Below are positions 1 through 8,065 of a DNA stretch of 64,000 nt, in pieces. The position numbers and the translations under genes were made by a program. Position 1 is the stretch's first letter. Each line of letters opens with the position of its first letter. The notes beneath the pieces were generated by a model. That model was not told where the DNA came from, did no database searches, and worked only from the letters and a program-made list of their open reading frames with translations. Source of the stretch: Arenicella chitinivorans (GTDB taxonomy: Bacteria > Pseudomonadota > Gammaproteobacteria > Arenicellales > Arenicellaceae); assembly GCF_014651515.1 (NCBI RefSeq), contig NZ_BMXA01000002.1:1-64000 (forward strand), read 5' to 3'.

Positions 1-61
1 GATACATGGCGAGCGAATTTCTCACTTGCGTGATGAAGGCTAAGTAGTAATTACTTTTGCT

Positions 62-1021
62 TTAAACGGGTGTTAGAGAACGGCTTGCTGCTTGGGCTAA
101 GTTACCACGGCAAACGCGCCGGTTTATATGTGCACTTCCAACCCAACTCTGAAACCGCGCCTCAAACTCGGTGGTGAGTATTATCCAAGATGCCATATCT
201 AAGTCGAGCCGCTGAAGAATGGGAGGGATCTGGTCTGGAATAGAGCCATGTTTGTCATGTCGAATACTGCGTCCGGTCCAGTCGACTAAATTGAGATAGT
301 CTTTGAGTCTGTAAGGGATACCGATTGCATGCTTCGTTATTCCCACAAATTGTTCTAATCCGGAGCACGCTGAAATGTCGTGTGTCAGCACTTCGATGCG
401 GTATTTGATAGCAGTGTGGTCAGACTCATCAGGCGAATTTGCCATTCGAGCTCGAATTGGGTTTAGGTCCACATAAGCCATACACGATAATAACGCGCGC
501 TCATCCAAGAGCGCCTGGCTCTTAAAACGGCCTTCCCAGAACCGACCTGTACACCGGTCTTCTTTGTTGGCTTGTCGCGCAATTGACTCATTCACAATGC
601 GCATAAACCAGGAAATATCCATCAGCCGATTGCGCCAGCATTTGATATCTCGCCGGAGCACCGCCCATTGTTGTTCACTCAGTGGTTCGCCAGCCAAGTA
701 GCGTTGTGAAAACAGTGTGCCAACAAAAAGGTTGCTCCATCGCTCGACCACTTCGCGTTCCGACCATGCTTCTGCAATATCGGGTCGAACATGTAGCACG
801 ACATGGTAGTGATTACTCATCACCGCGTACGAGCAGAGTTTAATAGCGAAGATGTCGGCTGTGCGACGAAGCTTCAACTCTAACCAGTCACGGCGGTGTT
901 CATAGCTCTTCGCTGTCACGCGGTCGAACCCGCATAGATAAGCACGCCGGACGCAGCGCGAAACACAATGATAAAAGAGGGTGTCACTGAGTGATACCAA
1001 CTGTTTGCGAGGAAGCGCCAT
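62..1021 (-). CDS. REP-associated tyrosine transposase (RAYT, Y1/HUH family)
   Basis: A 319-residue single-strand nuclease of the IS200-like Y1 superfamily. The HUH pair is visible in the stretch SNHYHVVLHV (about residue 70), and the likely catalytic tyrosine lies in CMAYVDLNPIRA. Family members cut and rejoin single-stranded REP-type hairpins, and they are usually single-copy domesticated genes rather than classical insertion sequences. I start at the ATG complementary to 1019-1021 because GGAGACAAGG sits directly before it; an in-frame ATG six codons upstream lacks such a site. The promoter side carries an array of GTGGGTGTCC repeats. Two fragments of a related transposase occur near 51.7 and 53 kb. 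It looks intact. Mobility is not shown. Confidence 0.9.
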   Translation of the reverse strand: MALPRKQLVSLSDTLFYHCVSRCVRRAYLCGFDRVTAKSYEHRRDWLELKLRRTADIFAIKLCSYAVMSNHYHVVLHVRPDIAEAWSEREVVERWSNLFVGTLFSQRYLAGEPLSEQQWAVLRRDIKCWRNRLMDISWFMRIVNESIARQANKEDRCTGRFWEGRFKSQALLDERALLSCMAYVDLNPIRARMANSPDESDHTAIKYRIEVLTHDISACSGLEQFVGITKHAIGIPYRLKDYLNLVDWTGRSIRHDKHGSIPDQIPPILQRLDLDMASWIILTTEFEARFQSWVGSAHINRRVCRGNLAQAASRSLTPV

Positions 1022-1100
1022 CCTTGTCTCCTGTTTCAATCCGTTGAGCTTATTAAAGTCTCATAGAGCCGGGTAGAATTCAAGAGATAAGAAGAGTTAA

Positions 1101-1231
1101 GTGGGTGTCCAACAAGAAACTCCCAACAAGAAACTCAAAGTGGGTGTCCAACAAGAAACTACATCCAACAATAAACTACACAACAAGAAACTCAAAGTGG
1201 GTGTCCAACAAGAAACTAACAAGAAACTAGT
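1101..1231 (+). repeat. GTGGGTGTCC / AACAAGAAACT repeat cluster upstream of the RAYT gene
   Basis: Three copies of GTGGGTGTCC (1101-1110, 1140-1149, 1197-1206) are each followed at once by AACAAGAAACT. That 11-mer recurs seven times in total, once with one change (AACAATAAACT). A partly matching copy follows at about 1234. The cluster lies 80 bp from the transposase start and fills most of the space to the next gene. It is probably the cognate repeat of the transposase. Confidence 0.75.
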
Positions 1232-1250
1232 TCAAGCAAGAAATCGACTA

Positions 1251-1278
1251 GTTAAGGTTCAGTTAATCTACGGTTAAG
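1251..1278 (+). promoter_or_regulatory. Three GTTAA half-sites at 11-bp spacing (PhoP/OmpR-type box)
   Basis: GTTAA begins at 1251, 1262 and 1273, an exact 11-bp period, which is the spacing of direct-repeat boxes bound by PhoP/OmpR-family regulators. A possible -10 element (TAGAGT) is at 1300-1305, and the MipA-like gene starts at 1346. An OmpR-family regulator is encoded 2 kb downstream, so control of this promoter by that regulator is a reasonable inference. Confidence 0.45.
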
Positions 1279-1345
1279 TTTTCATTCAGAGCACTGGCTT
1301 AGAGTAGCGAGAGTTAAATAACTCAACCTAAATCGGAACACTCTT

Positions 1346-2146
1346 ATGATTACTTTATTCAGATCAAAAACGACTGCCTTGATGGCTCTCTCGACGTTCA
1401 GCGCGGCCAGTGCATTTTCTCTTCCAAGCAACGCAGGCGATGCAATTGGCCCGGGTGACAGTAACAGCAAATGGGTTGTCGGTGCCACACTGGGTGCGTT
1501 CAGTAACCCCTACAGCGGTGAAGACGACGATGCTTGGATCTCTCCAAATTTGCGGTACAACGGCGAGCGTATTTTTTATCAAGACGGTAGCTTGAATGTA
1601 CACATCACGAGAAGCAATGGCTTTAGCGCGGGATTGAAATTTGCGCTGGACGCCGGTTTCTTGCTCGATAGCGACGACTATAAGAAGAATGAGAAGCTAG
1701 CCGGTCTAAATGAACGTGATGGCACAATTCTTGGCGGTATTTATGTGAATCATGATACTGATCTAGGCCGCCTGAGTTTTAATGTACTCACAGACGCCGG
1801 TAACGAGCACGATGGACGATCGGCGCTAATTAAGTATACGTTTGACCTAAAGGCTGGTGACTGGAACATCAATCCCGAGCTTGGTGCGCAGTGGTTGAGT
1901 GCAGACTACGTGAATCATTACGTCGGCGTCAGTGAGAGCGAAGCAACGACTACTCGGCCCGAGTTTAGTGCAGACGATACCTTTGTTGCGTTTGCTGGAA
2001 TTCGCGCTCGTTATGAGTTCACTGAAAATTGGGATATCAACGTTGAAACTGGCGTCAGCAAGCTCGGTTCTGAGTTCAAAGACAGCCCCATACTCGATGA
2101 GGACGTGGTGTACCAAGCGTCAATTGGCATTAACTATAACTTCTAA
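1346..2146 (+). CDS. MipA/OmpV family outer membrane protein
   Basis: A 266-residue predicted beta-barrel. An N-terminal signal peptide (about residues 1-30, ending near SNAGD) is followed by alternating amphipathic strands, and the chain ends in phenylalanine (INYNF), as outer membrane barrels usually do. Spaced WVVGATLGAF, NLRYNGERIFY and a late GIRARYEFTENW stretch match the MipA/OmpV layout. The family includes scaffold proteins for murein enzymes and porin-like proteins, so the exact role is unknown. It is the first gene of an envelope locus that also encodes lipoproteins and a two-component system. An 11-bp-spaced GTTAA triplet lies upstream. Confidence 0.85.
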   Translation: MITLFRSKTTALMALSTFSAASAFSLPSNAGDAIGPGDSNSKWVVGATLGAFSNPYSGEDDDAWISPNLRYNGERIFYQDGSLNVHITRSNGFSAGLKFALDAGFLLDSDDYKKNEKLAGLNERDGTILGGIYVNHDTDLGRLSFNVLTDAGNEHDGRSALIKYTFDLKAGDWNINPELGAQWLSADYVNHYVGVSESEATTTRPEFSADDTFVAFAGIRARYEFTENWDINVETGVSKLGSEFKDSPILDEDVVYQASIGINYNF

Positions 2147-2183
2147 TCAAATCAACGCGATAGATTTACCCTCGGAGTTCATA

Positions 2184-2540
2184 ATGAAGAATTTAACTAC
2201 CCTCTTTATCTTACTAACTTTAAGCGCATGTGCCTCAACCGTGCTGGAACCCGCGGCCTCAATGGTAAGACTTACCCATACGGAACCCAACCCCGAAAAC
2301 TGTCAATTCCTAGGTGACATTACAGGTGCTGAAGACAATATATTCATCTCCAGTGAAGAACTCGAGACTGGCGCTAGACACGATCTTAAAAATAAAGCCT
2401 ACGCCATGGGCGGCAATGTGGTTTATTTGCTCACACAACGGTCAGCACAATCAGGAATCTTCTATGATGACTTTGGCAGCCAAGATCAAACCAGCGTGGT
2501 TTTATCGGGCAATGTATACAAATGCTCAAGACAGTCTTGA
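2184..2540 (+). CDS. DUF4156 family lipoprotein
   Basis: A 118-residue protein that starts at an ATG 11 bp downstream of a CGGAG ribosome site and 37 bp after the MipA-like gene. The signal peptide ends in a lipobox (LSAC, Cys about residue 18), so it should be lipid-anchored. The body has the DUF4156 pattern: a short GDITG stretch, a central ...ARHDLKNKAYAMGGN... segment and a C-terminal Cys. DUF4156 proteins are small envelope lipoproteins without assigned function. It is probably co-transcribed with the preceding barrel gene. Confidence 0.75.
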   Translation: MKNLTTLFILLTLSACASTVLEPAASMVRLTHTEPNPENCQFLGDITGAEDNIFISSEELETGARHDLKNKAYAMGGNVVYLLTQRSAQSGIFYDDFGSQDQTSVVLSGNVYKCSRQS

Positions 2541-2717
2541 AGAATGGTCATATCAGCTTGATACCCAGTCTTAGTGAGCGCTAGATGTAGTGGGGTTGTC
2601 TGTGGTTATTGGAATTGAAACGCTAGTTTATATAGAGCTTGCATCAATGTTACGATGCATCTGGTCACCGTTACTAAAGCAACCCCATTAACATCTTTAT
2701 TTCTAAAGGTATAAACG

Positions 2718-3308
2718 TTGAAACGTCGCTTCCTTATTATTCTGCTGCTCTGTAGTGGAGCCGCAGATGCCGAAGATGCGGAAAAGCAAAACAAGGCTGA
2801 TCAAGGCCCAAAAAAGGGCGATGAAATATGGTTAGAGGAGAGAATTGCACCGACCACAACTTGGGTTGAAAGTTTGGTAAAGCCTTTGACAAGCTGGATG
2901 GAGCGACAAATTAACGAGCCCGAGCAGAAGGATGAGCAACAAGATGGGGGTCAGTCAGCTCAACCGCAGAACACCGTTGAGCCAGACCAAGCAAAGCGAG
3001 TTCACCCTGTAGGCGAAGTCGCACTAATTGGAATTGACCAAGCGGGTGAATTTGCCCGACAGCACATCGCCGGCGATGTGTTGTACGTCAAGCTGATAAC
3101 GAAGAGCAACAGATACCGCGTGAAACTCATTTCTAGAATCGGTGAGATCCACATTATCTATGTTGATGCCGTGTCGGGCAATATTGTTTCACGTGACAAA
3201 ACAGGGCTCGACCAAGCAACTCAAAAAACAATAAGCCAATCGGCGCCAGAACAGGGAGATTCGCCTGGATCTGAGTTAGGCGGTGAGAGTGAGGAGGACA
3301 ATCCATAA
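2718..3308 (+). CDS. PepSY-domain periplasmic protein
   Basis: A 196-residue protein starting at TTG, with AAAGG about 8 bp upstream and a signal peptide (RRFLIILLLCSGAADA). A low-complexity, acidic and Gln-rich linker (about residues 60-95) precedes one PepSY domain (about residues 100-155). That domain has the usual helix (DQAGEFARQHIAG) and a strand ending YVDAVSGNIV. PepSY domains bind or inhibit partner proteins in the envelope and are often encoded beside sensor kinases. Its stop codon overlaps the start of the regulator gene by one base, so the three genes form a tight operon. It may be a ligand or modulator for the kinase. Confidence 0.8.
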   Translation: MKRRFLIILLLCSGAADAEDAEKQNKADQGPKKGDEIWLEERIAPTTTWVESLVKPLTSWMERQINEPEQKDEQQDGGQSAQPQNTVEPDQAKRVHPVGEVALIGIDQAGEFARQHIAGDVLYVKLITKSNRYRVKLISRIGEIHIIYVDAVSGNIVSRDKTGLDQATQKTISQSAPEQGDSPGSELGGESEEDNP

Positions 3309-3985
3309 TGCGCATTTTGGTAGTCGAGGACGATCAAGAAATACAGGGGCAATTGCAACGAAAACTTGGCCATTTGGGCTATCAAGTCAGCGTGGCCGAA
3401 GATGGCGTTGAGGCGCTGTTTTACCTCTCAGAATATGAAATAGCATTGGCGATCGTCGATCTAGGTCTTCCGCGCATGGATGGCATGCAACTTATCCAAC
3501 AACTTCGCACAAACAACCATGATCTGCCGGTACTTATCCTAACTGCTCGAACTGGGTGGAAGTCCAAAGTCGAGGGCCTGAATTCCGGTGCGGATGATTA
3601 TCTAGTCAAGCCTTTTCAGTTTGAGGAGTTAGTGGCCCGCGTCAGTGCGTTGTTGCGCCGATCAACCGGCCGCACAAAGAGCAAGCTGCAGATTGGACCA
3701 ATATGCCTGGACTTAAGCAGTCAAATAATTTGTGTCAACAATGAGGAAGTGAACCTTACTGCATTCGAGTTCAAGGTGCTCGAGTACTTTATGATGAACC
3801 CCCAGAAAATCACCAGTAAGTTCACGCTCATCGATCAGCTGTATGGTGTGGATGAAGAAACGGAAAGCAATGTCATCGAAGTCATTATCGCAAGGCTACG
3901 TAAAAAGCTAGACCCAAGCGGTACATTACAACCCATCGAAACCTTGCGTGGACGCGGGTATCGATTCAGGCAACTCGCGGATTGA
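3308..3985 (+). CDS. OmpR/PhoP-family response regulator
   Basis: A 225-residue regulator. The receiver domain (1-118) has the acidic pair D8/D9, phospho-acceptor D51 in IVDLGLP, the LTAR switch region and the conserved lysine in DYLVKPF. A winged-helix DNA-binding domain (about 128-222) ends in the typical LRGRGYRF. The ATG overlaps the stop of the PepSY gene (TAATG). The sensor kinase gene follows 13 bp later. It is most like PhoP/QseB regulators, which bind 11-bp direct repeats, and such an array precedes the MipA-like gene. Confidence 0.93.
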   Translation: MRILVVEDDQEIQGQLQRKLGHLGYQVSVAEDGVEALFYLSEYEIALAIVDLGLPRMDGMQLIQQLRTNNHDLPVLILTARTGWKSKVEGLNSGADDYLVKPFQFEELVARVSALLRRSTGRTKSKLQIGPICLDLSSQIICVNNEEVNLTAFEFKVLEYFMMNPQKITSKFTLIDQLYGVDEETESNVIEVIIARLRKKLDPSGTLQPIETLRGRGYRFRQLAD

Positions 3986-3998
3986 ATCGACGGTCTTG

Positions 3999-5474
3999 AT
4001 GAACATGATTCAAACAAAGACACCGCGTCATTCACAAATAACAACCAAGCGGTCTTTGGGTTGGTTGTCGAACACTGCGTCCTCGTTTGCAAAGCTCTCG
4101 CTGACTAAGCGTATGTTTGTTCTGACTGCACTGATACTGGTCGTCTTCTTATGTACAACGGCGTTAATGCTGCGCGCCGCATTTTCGATCAGTCTCGAGA
4201 ATGTTATTCAAGAGAAACTCAGGTTGCATACTTATCAACTGTTGTCCTCTGGCAATAGCGACGATGGCGCAATGCGTTTGCCAGCTCGAATTACCGAACC
4301 ACGATTTAACCAAACGCGCGGAGACCTTCTTGCCTTTGTTAAACGGCTGGCCGACGACAATCAGCAATATGAGGTCTGGCGCAGTGTGTCGGCGATGGAA
4401 AAGCAATTTTCGTTTCCAGCGCCAGACGGTGGTCAATGGTACTTTGGGCGGGCGCGAGGGGGCGATGGCACAGAGTATTATGTGTCTAGTTACAACACCA
4501 CTTGGTCAAATCGTGACGGTGTTAAAACCAAGTACATTTTCACTGTGATGGAAGACTTCAGATATTATGAAGACGAGCTGTCAAAGTATCGAACCATCAT
4601 CGCAGCAGGTTTGCTCGCTTTCGGTCTGATATTTCTGTTGCTTCAGACTCTTATTCTGCGCGTCGGCCTTGGCCCTGTCAGAAAAATGGCGGCGGACGTA
4701 GAGAGTATGAGCACGGGTCAGGCTCGCTCGCTAGCAGGCAACTATCCTAGGGAATTAATACCACTGACCATGAATCTGAATCAACTTATCGAAAATGAGC
4801 GACATCAACGCGAACGTTACCGAGAGCGTATGGCAGATTTGTCTCATGGTTTAAAGACACCGCTCTCAGTACTCAAGGGACTGGGGTCTGATATCGACGA
4901 TGACGGGCAGCCTATCTCGCGAGTAAAATTGCTCGAAATTCTCACCAAACAAGTGGCTAGAATGACGAAGCTTGTTGAGTATCAACTTCAGCGCGCTATA
5001 CCCAGTGGTGCTCCTACTGTGGTCTCGAAAATAGCGGTGGCGAATAGCGCCACCGAAATCATTTCGGCGTTGAAAAAAGTGTATGCACAAAAGACCATTC
5101 TAGCGGAATTGGAAATAGAGACAGGGCTGTCTTTCTACGGTGACGAAAACGATCTTTTGGAAATGATTGGCAACCTTTTAGACAATGCGTTTAAACACAG
5201 CGAGCACAGGGTGCGTCTGACGGCGTTTAAAACGACCATCCAAAGCGGCCAGTCAGTATTGGACTTTATTGTTGAAGATGATGGCAGTGGGGTTCCTGAA
5301 GCGAATCGTTCGGCGATTTTAGAACGTGGGGTCCAGTTGGACTCCAGTGGCGAGGGGCAGGGGTTTGGACTGTCGATCGTGGCTGATATTGTTAATAGTT
5401 ATCGGGGCTCGCTTAGCGTAAAAGAATCCAACATGGGTGGCGCCCTATTTCAAATAACTATGCCAACCTTTTGA
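3999..5474 (+). CDS. PhoQ-like sensor histidine kinase
   Basis: A 491-residue inner-membrane kinase. The first transmembrane helix (about 38-60) is followed by a periplasmic sensor segment of about 140 residues, a second helix (TIIAAGLLAFGLIFLLLQTLIL, split here only by description), a HAMP linker, a HisKA domain with the phospho-accepting histidine in DLSHGLKTPL (about residue 282) and an HATPase domain (GNLLDNAFKHS, EDDGSGVP, GFGLSIV). I chose the ATG at 3999, just after the regulator stop; an earlier in-frame start would overlap the regulator. It is the partner of the preceding regulator. The sensed signal is unknown; PhoQ relatives sense cations or peptides. Confidence 0.9.
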   Translation: MNMIQTKTPRHSQITTKRSLGWLSNTASSFAKLSLTKRMFVLTALILVVFLCTTALMLRAAFSISLENVIQEKLRLHTYQLLSSGNSDDGAMRLPARITEPRFNQTRGDLLAFVKRLADDNQQYEVWRSVSAMEKQFSFPAPDGGQWYFGRARGGDGTEYYVSSYNTTWSNRDGVKTKYIFTVMEDFRYYEDELSKYRTIIAAGLLAFGLIFLLLQTLILRVGLGPVRKMAADVESMSTGQARSLAGNYPRELIPLTMNLNQLIENERHQRERYRERMADLSHGLKTPLSVLKGLGSDIDDDGQPISRVKLLEILTKQVARMTKLVEYQLQRAIPSGAPTVVSKIAVANSATEIISALKKVYAQKTILAELEIETGLSFYGDENDLLEMIGNLLDNAFKHSEHRVRLTAFKTTIQSGQSVLDFIVEDDGSGVPEANRSAILERGVQLDSSGEGQGFGLSIVADIVNSYRGSLSVKESNMGGALFQITMPTF

Positions 5475-5491
5475 TGAGTAGAGATAAAGAT

Positions 5492-5815
5492 ATGTGTAAT
5501 AAAGAGAATACTCTCCTTAGAAAAATAACCCTGAGCGTGCTGTTGACGACGTTTATCACCGCGTGCTCCACAGTGACTATTCGACCTAATGGGGGAGATA
5601 AAGACAATTCACCTCCCGACTACCTCGACAGTAAGCCGTTTTACTTCGGCGGGCCGATTGGCAAACATAAAGTCGATGTCAATGAAGCGTGCGAAGGCAG
5701 TGACGTCACGCAGATGCAGACAGTTACCACGTCTTCTGATTGGTTCCTTTCGTTGCTGACGCTCGGTATTTATACCCCTAGAACAGCGAAAGTATGGTGC
5801 AAGGAGGGGCAATGA
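5492..5815 (+). CDS. Bor/Iss-family lipoprotein
   Basis: A 107-residue lipoprotein. The signal peptide ends in the lipobox ITAC, and the mature part carries the Bor pattern: FYFGGPIGKHKVDVNEAC, then a tail that ends LLTLGIYTPRTAKVWC. Bor and Iss were first known from lambdoid phages and colicin plasmids, but chromosomal relatives are common small envelope lipoproteins. GAGA precedes the chosen ATG at 5492; an ATG at 5474 that overlaps the kinase stop (TGATG) is an alternative start. It lies in the same operon as the kinase, and the next lipoprotein gene overlaps its stop. Confidence 0.8.
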   Translation: MCNKENTLLRKITLSVLLTTFITACSTVTIRPNGGDKDNSPPDYLDSKPFYFGGPIGKHKVDVNEACEGSDVTQMQTVTTSSDWFLSLLTLGIYTPRTAKVWCKEGQ

Positions 5816-6195
5816 AAATGCGACCGTTTATTGCTTCTAACCACCGCAAGTCAACAGCAGTATTTGTCGCATTCGCATTGTGCGTACTGTCAGGGTGCAG
5901 CACAATTGAGTTTGTTCAACACGAGCAATCGGTAGAAAGTAAAAGCGTCAATCGCTGGCACCATTCCACCCTTAACGGCATGGTTGAGATTAGCAAGCCA
6001 CTCAACATTGAATCCATATGCGGAAAAAGAGCATGGACGACCGTTACCACTGAGTTCACGTTACTCAACGCTTTACCTGTCGTTCTGGTGCCCAGCACTT
6101 CTTTGGTTTCTTTCTACAGCGCATGGACCAATAAGGTCAACTGTTATGAAGTACCAATTGGCGACTATGAGCAAGCGGAGTCGCTAACCCCTTAA
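5812..6195 (+). CDS. Small lipoprotein, last gene of the two-component operon
   Basis: A 127-residue lipoprotein. AAGGAGG precedes an ATG that overlaps the Bor-type gene stop (ATGA). The signal peptide ends LSGC. The mature part has two further cysteines (ESICGK and NKVNCYEV) with a Trp and Thr-rich strand between them, loosely like the Bor fold, so it may be a diverged duplicate of its neighbour. I do not recognise a named family. Context suggests an envelope role controlled by the same two-component system. Confidence 0.7.
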   Translation: MKMRPFIASNHRKSTAVFVAFALCVLSGCSTIEFVQHEQSVESKSVNRWHHSTLNGMVEISKPLNIESICGKRAWTTVTTEFTLLNALPVVLVPSTSLVSFYSAWTNKVNCYEVPIGDYEQAESLTP

Positions 6196-6655
6196 CATGT
6201 GCGAAGGCGTCTCTAAGCCTCCTATCGAGACTTGAGGTGCCTCCATGGTCAGGGTCTTACTTTTCGCCTGTCCAACCATGCTGAGAATTTGGAGGGAGTT
6301 TTCTCAAAAAATGTGCCACCATAACTTTTTACATATATTCCCTTCAGGCACAAATCATTGAGCTAGTGCAGGGAAAGGTGAATCTATTTCGAGAAGGAAA
6401 AATAGAGGAAGAACAGGACACTCACAGCCTAAGGAAATTAATAATTAGGATGGGTGTCCAAAAGTTGTTACAAAAGTTGGTCATCGAGTATGCATGTTGT
6501 CATCGAATGATTGGCTTAATTGGTAAAAACTCGTTATACAGTCGGCAAAAAAGAATCTTAACCACGATTGATTCAGTAGCGTTTAGGTGGCGTCTGAGTC
6601 GATTTTTATCTGTGAATTGACTGGTTTTCAGCGCAGGGAGACTGCGTGCGCGTAA
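6196..6655. other. Intergenic stretch with a GGGTGTCC motif and short duplication
   Basis: No convincing gene is present; an 84-codon open frame at 6366-6620 has no ribosome site and no recognisable content. GGGTGTCC is at 6452-6459. It is followed at once by AAAAGTTGTTAC and then AAAAGTTGGTC, a near-tandem 12-bp duplication of the kind seen at other copies of the motif. Confidence 0.5.
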
Positions 6656-7621
6656 TCATAATTTCGTGTTACGGACGCACTTCACTCCGCTATTGAAATA
6701 ACCAGTTTTAGGTACAGAGTAAACGGTACTTCCATTCGAATCATTTGGACTAATCTGATTGAATCGTACTGCCCAAACCTCAGGCGTGTTGGTAACATTG
6801 GTGGTTGTCGTCAGCAGTTGTTCTCTATCTCTATAATCGTTATGGTATTCAAAGATGGCGTTTATCTCAAATTCTGTATGTGCTCGAACCTCTACCAAGC
6901 TAACTAGCTCCTTCAACGCCGGTACTCGCCAATCGCGAAACCCTCCCAGGTCTAGCTCATTGCAATAATTGGTGGCAGCAATTAAATTGCCGGGTCCTGA
7001 GCCAAAGGTGGCTTTCTCCCACATCAAACCAAATGAGAGATCTTCAATGGTGCCGTCATTGTGATCGATGAAAGTTGATCCACTTGAGTTTCCGGCGCGT
7101 ACACATCGAACGAATCTACTGTGGGTTCTCATTGCGTTACGTACTTGACCGTTCCAAACATCGATCGTCCGAGCTAAAGAACTATTAACAGGGTCGATGG
7201 TGTTCGACCAATAATCCCGGCTGGAATTTGGGGACGGAAAAGCTTGTACACTTAGGGCAGGAGCGAACCTGGTGTAGTCAGTGATGCCGATTAACTCTTT
7301 AATCGACGGTAAACGCCAATCGTTATGGTCTCGTAGGTTTAACTGGCGGCAATATTGATTCGCGTCCGACCAAGTACGATCAAATAGCGACTGCTCATGC
7401 CGTTGCCATTCTAGACCTGTTATCAGATCAACGGCCGTTTCTGAATGAATATAGTAGTCAGACCTAGGGGCTTCATCAGATTTTATTGGCGCATACACAG
7501 CGGGTGTACTGTCATCGAACAGAGGGATCACGACAACGTTGTTCTTGGCGTTCACAGTGCTTGCAAAACACAACAGTGTCAACATAGCAAGACAAGGTAA
7601 TCTCATCTTGAGAAACAGCAT
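6656..7621 (-). CDS. Secreted DUF1566 (Lcl C-terminal domain) protein, two repeats
   Basis: A 321-residue protein with a signal peptide (ending near VNA). It carries two copies of the DUF1566/Lcl_C module. Copy one (about 60-175) has TGLEWQ, the WSDANQYCRQL segment, DWRLPSIKELIGI and RFVRCVRAG. Copy two (about 185-320) has FGLMWEK, CNEL, DWRVPALKELVSLVE and GVKCVRN. The module is found in secreted and surface proteins of many proteobacteria and resembles fibrinogen/C-type lectin-like folds; its ligand is unknown. The gene is alone, opposite to its neighbours, and flanked by non-coding repeats. An ATG five codons in is an alternative start. Confidence 0.8.
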   Translation of the reverse strand: MLFLKMRLPCLAMLTLLCFASTVNAKNNVVVIPLFDDSTPAVYAPIKSDEAPRSDYYIHSETAVDLITGLEWQRHEQSLFDRTWSDANQYCRQLNLRDHNDWRLPSIKELIGITDYTRFAPALSVQAFPSPNSSRDYWSNTIDPVNSSLARTIDVWNGQVRNAMRTHSRFVRCVRAGNSSGSTFIDHNDGTIEDLSFGLMWEKATFGSGPGNLIAATNYCNELDLGGFRDWRVPALKELVSLVEVRAHTEFEINAIFEYHNDYRDREQLLTTTTNVTNTPEVWAVRFNQISPNDSNGSTVYSVPKTGYFNSGVKCVRNTKL

Positions 7622-7751
7622 AAGCAGGTTCCGTCTTAATCAAACATGCCTCCAGCATAACAATTAAAAATCTAATTTCACTCAGTGTGAATACCTATTT
7701 TTCAGCGAGGCATATTTAGCAGGGTGGCATGAGAAATCGGGTTTAGACGCT

Positions 7752-7981
7752 ATTCAAAGATCACGGTACCTGACTTTTCGTCGACTCTGGTTCGGTAACT
7801 AACGCCAACACAAATTCTAGTAATGGGAAGTTGCCAGTGGGTGTCCATCTTTTGGTGCATCTTTTGATTCAAAGATCACGGTAACTGACTTTTTGTCGAC
7901 TCTGGTTCGGCAACTAACGCCAACACAAATCCTAGTAATGGGAAGTCGCCAGTGGGTGTCCATTTTTTTGATGCATTTTTT
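7752..7981 (+). repeat. 115-bp tandem duplication containing GTGGGTGTCC
   Basis: Two direct copies (7752-7866 and 7867-7981) with few differences. Each carries GTGGGTGTCC near its end (7837-7846 and 7952-7961), followed by its own smaller duplication: CATCTTTTG twice in copy one, CATTTTTTTG twice in copy two. The repeat occupies the gap upstream of the large hybrid sensor gene and contains no gene. Confidence 0.85.
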
Positions 7982-8065
7982 TGTTCCTTATATTTTGCAA
8001 GCACTCAAATAACGCGCATACAATGACACCTGCAATTTGCGTGATTTCCCATTAGAGGCCAGTTG

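Noticed and set aside
1-43. Possible 3' end of a gene at the left window edge
   Set aside because: Two frames are open (ending at 43 and 45) with no way to choose between them.
1101-1231. CRISPR array reading of the GTGGGTGTCC cluster
   Set aside because: Units are short and irregular, spacers are not unique sequences of constant length, and no cas genes are present.
6366-6620. 84-codon frame in the gap after the lipoprotein genes
   Set aside because: No ribosome site, biased composition, contains the GGGTGTCC repeat.
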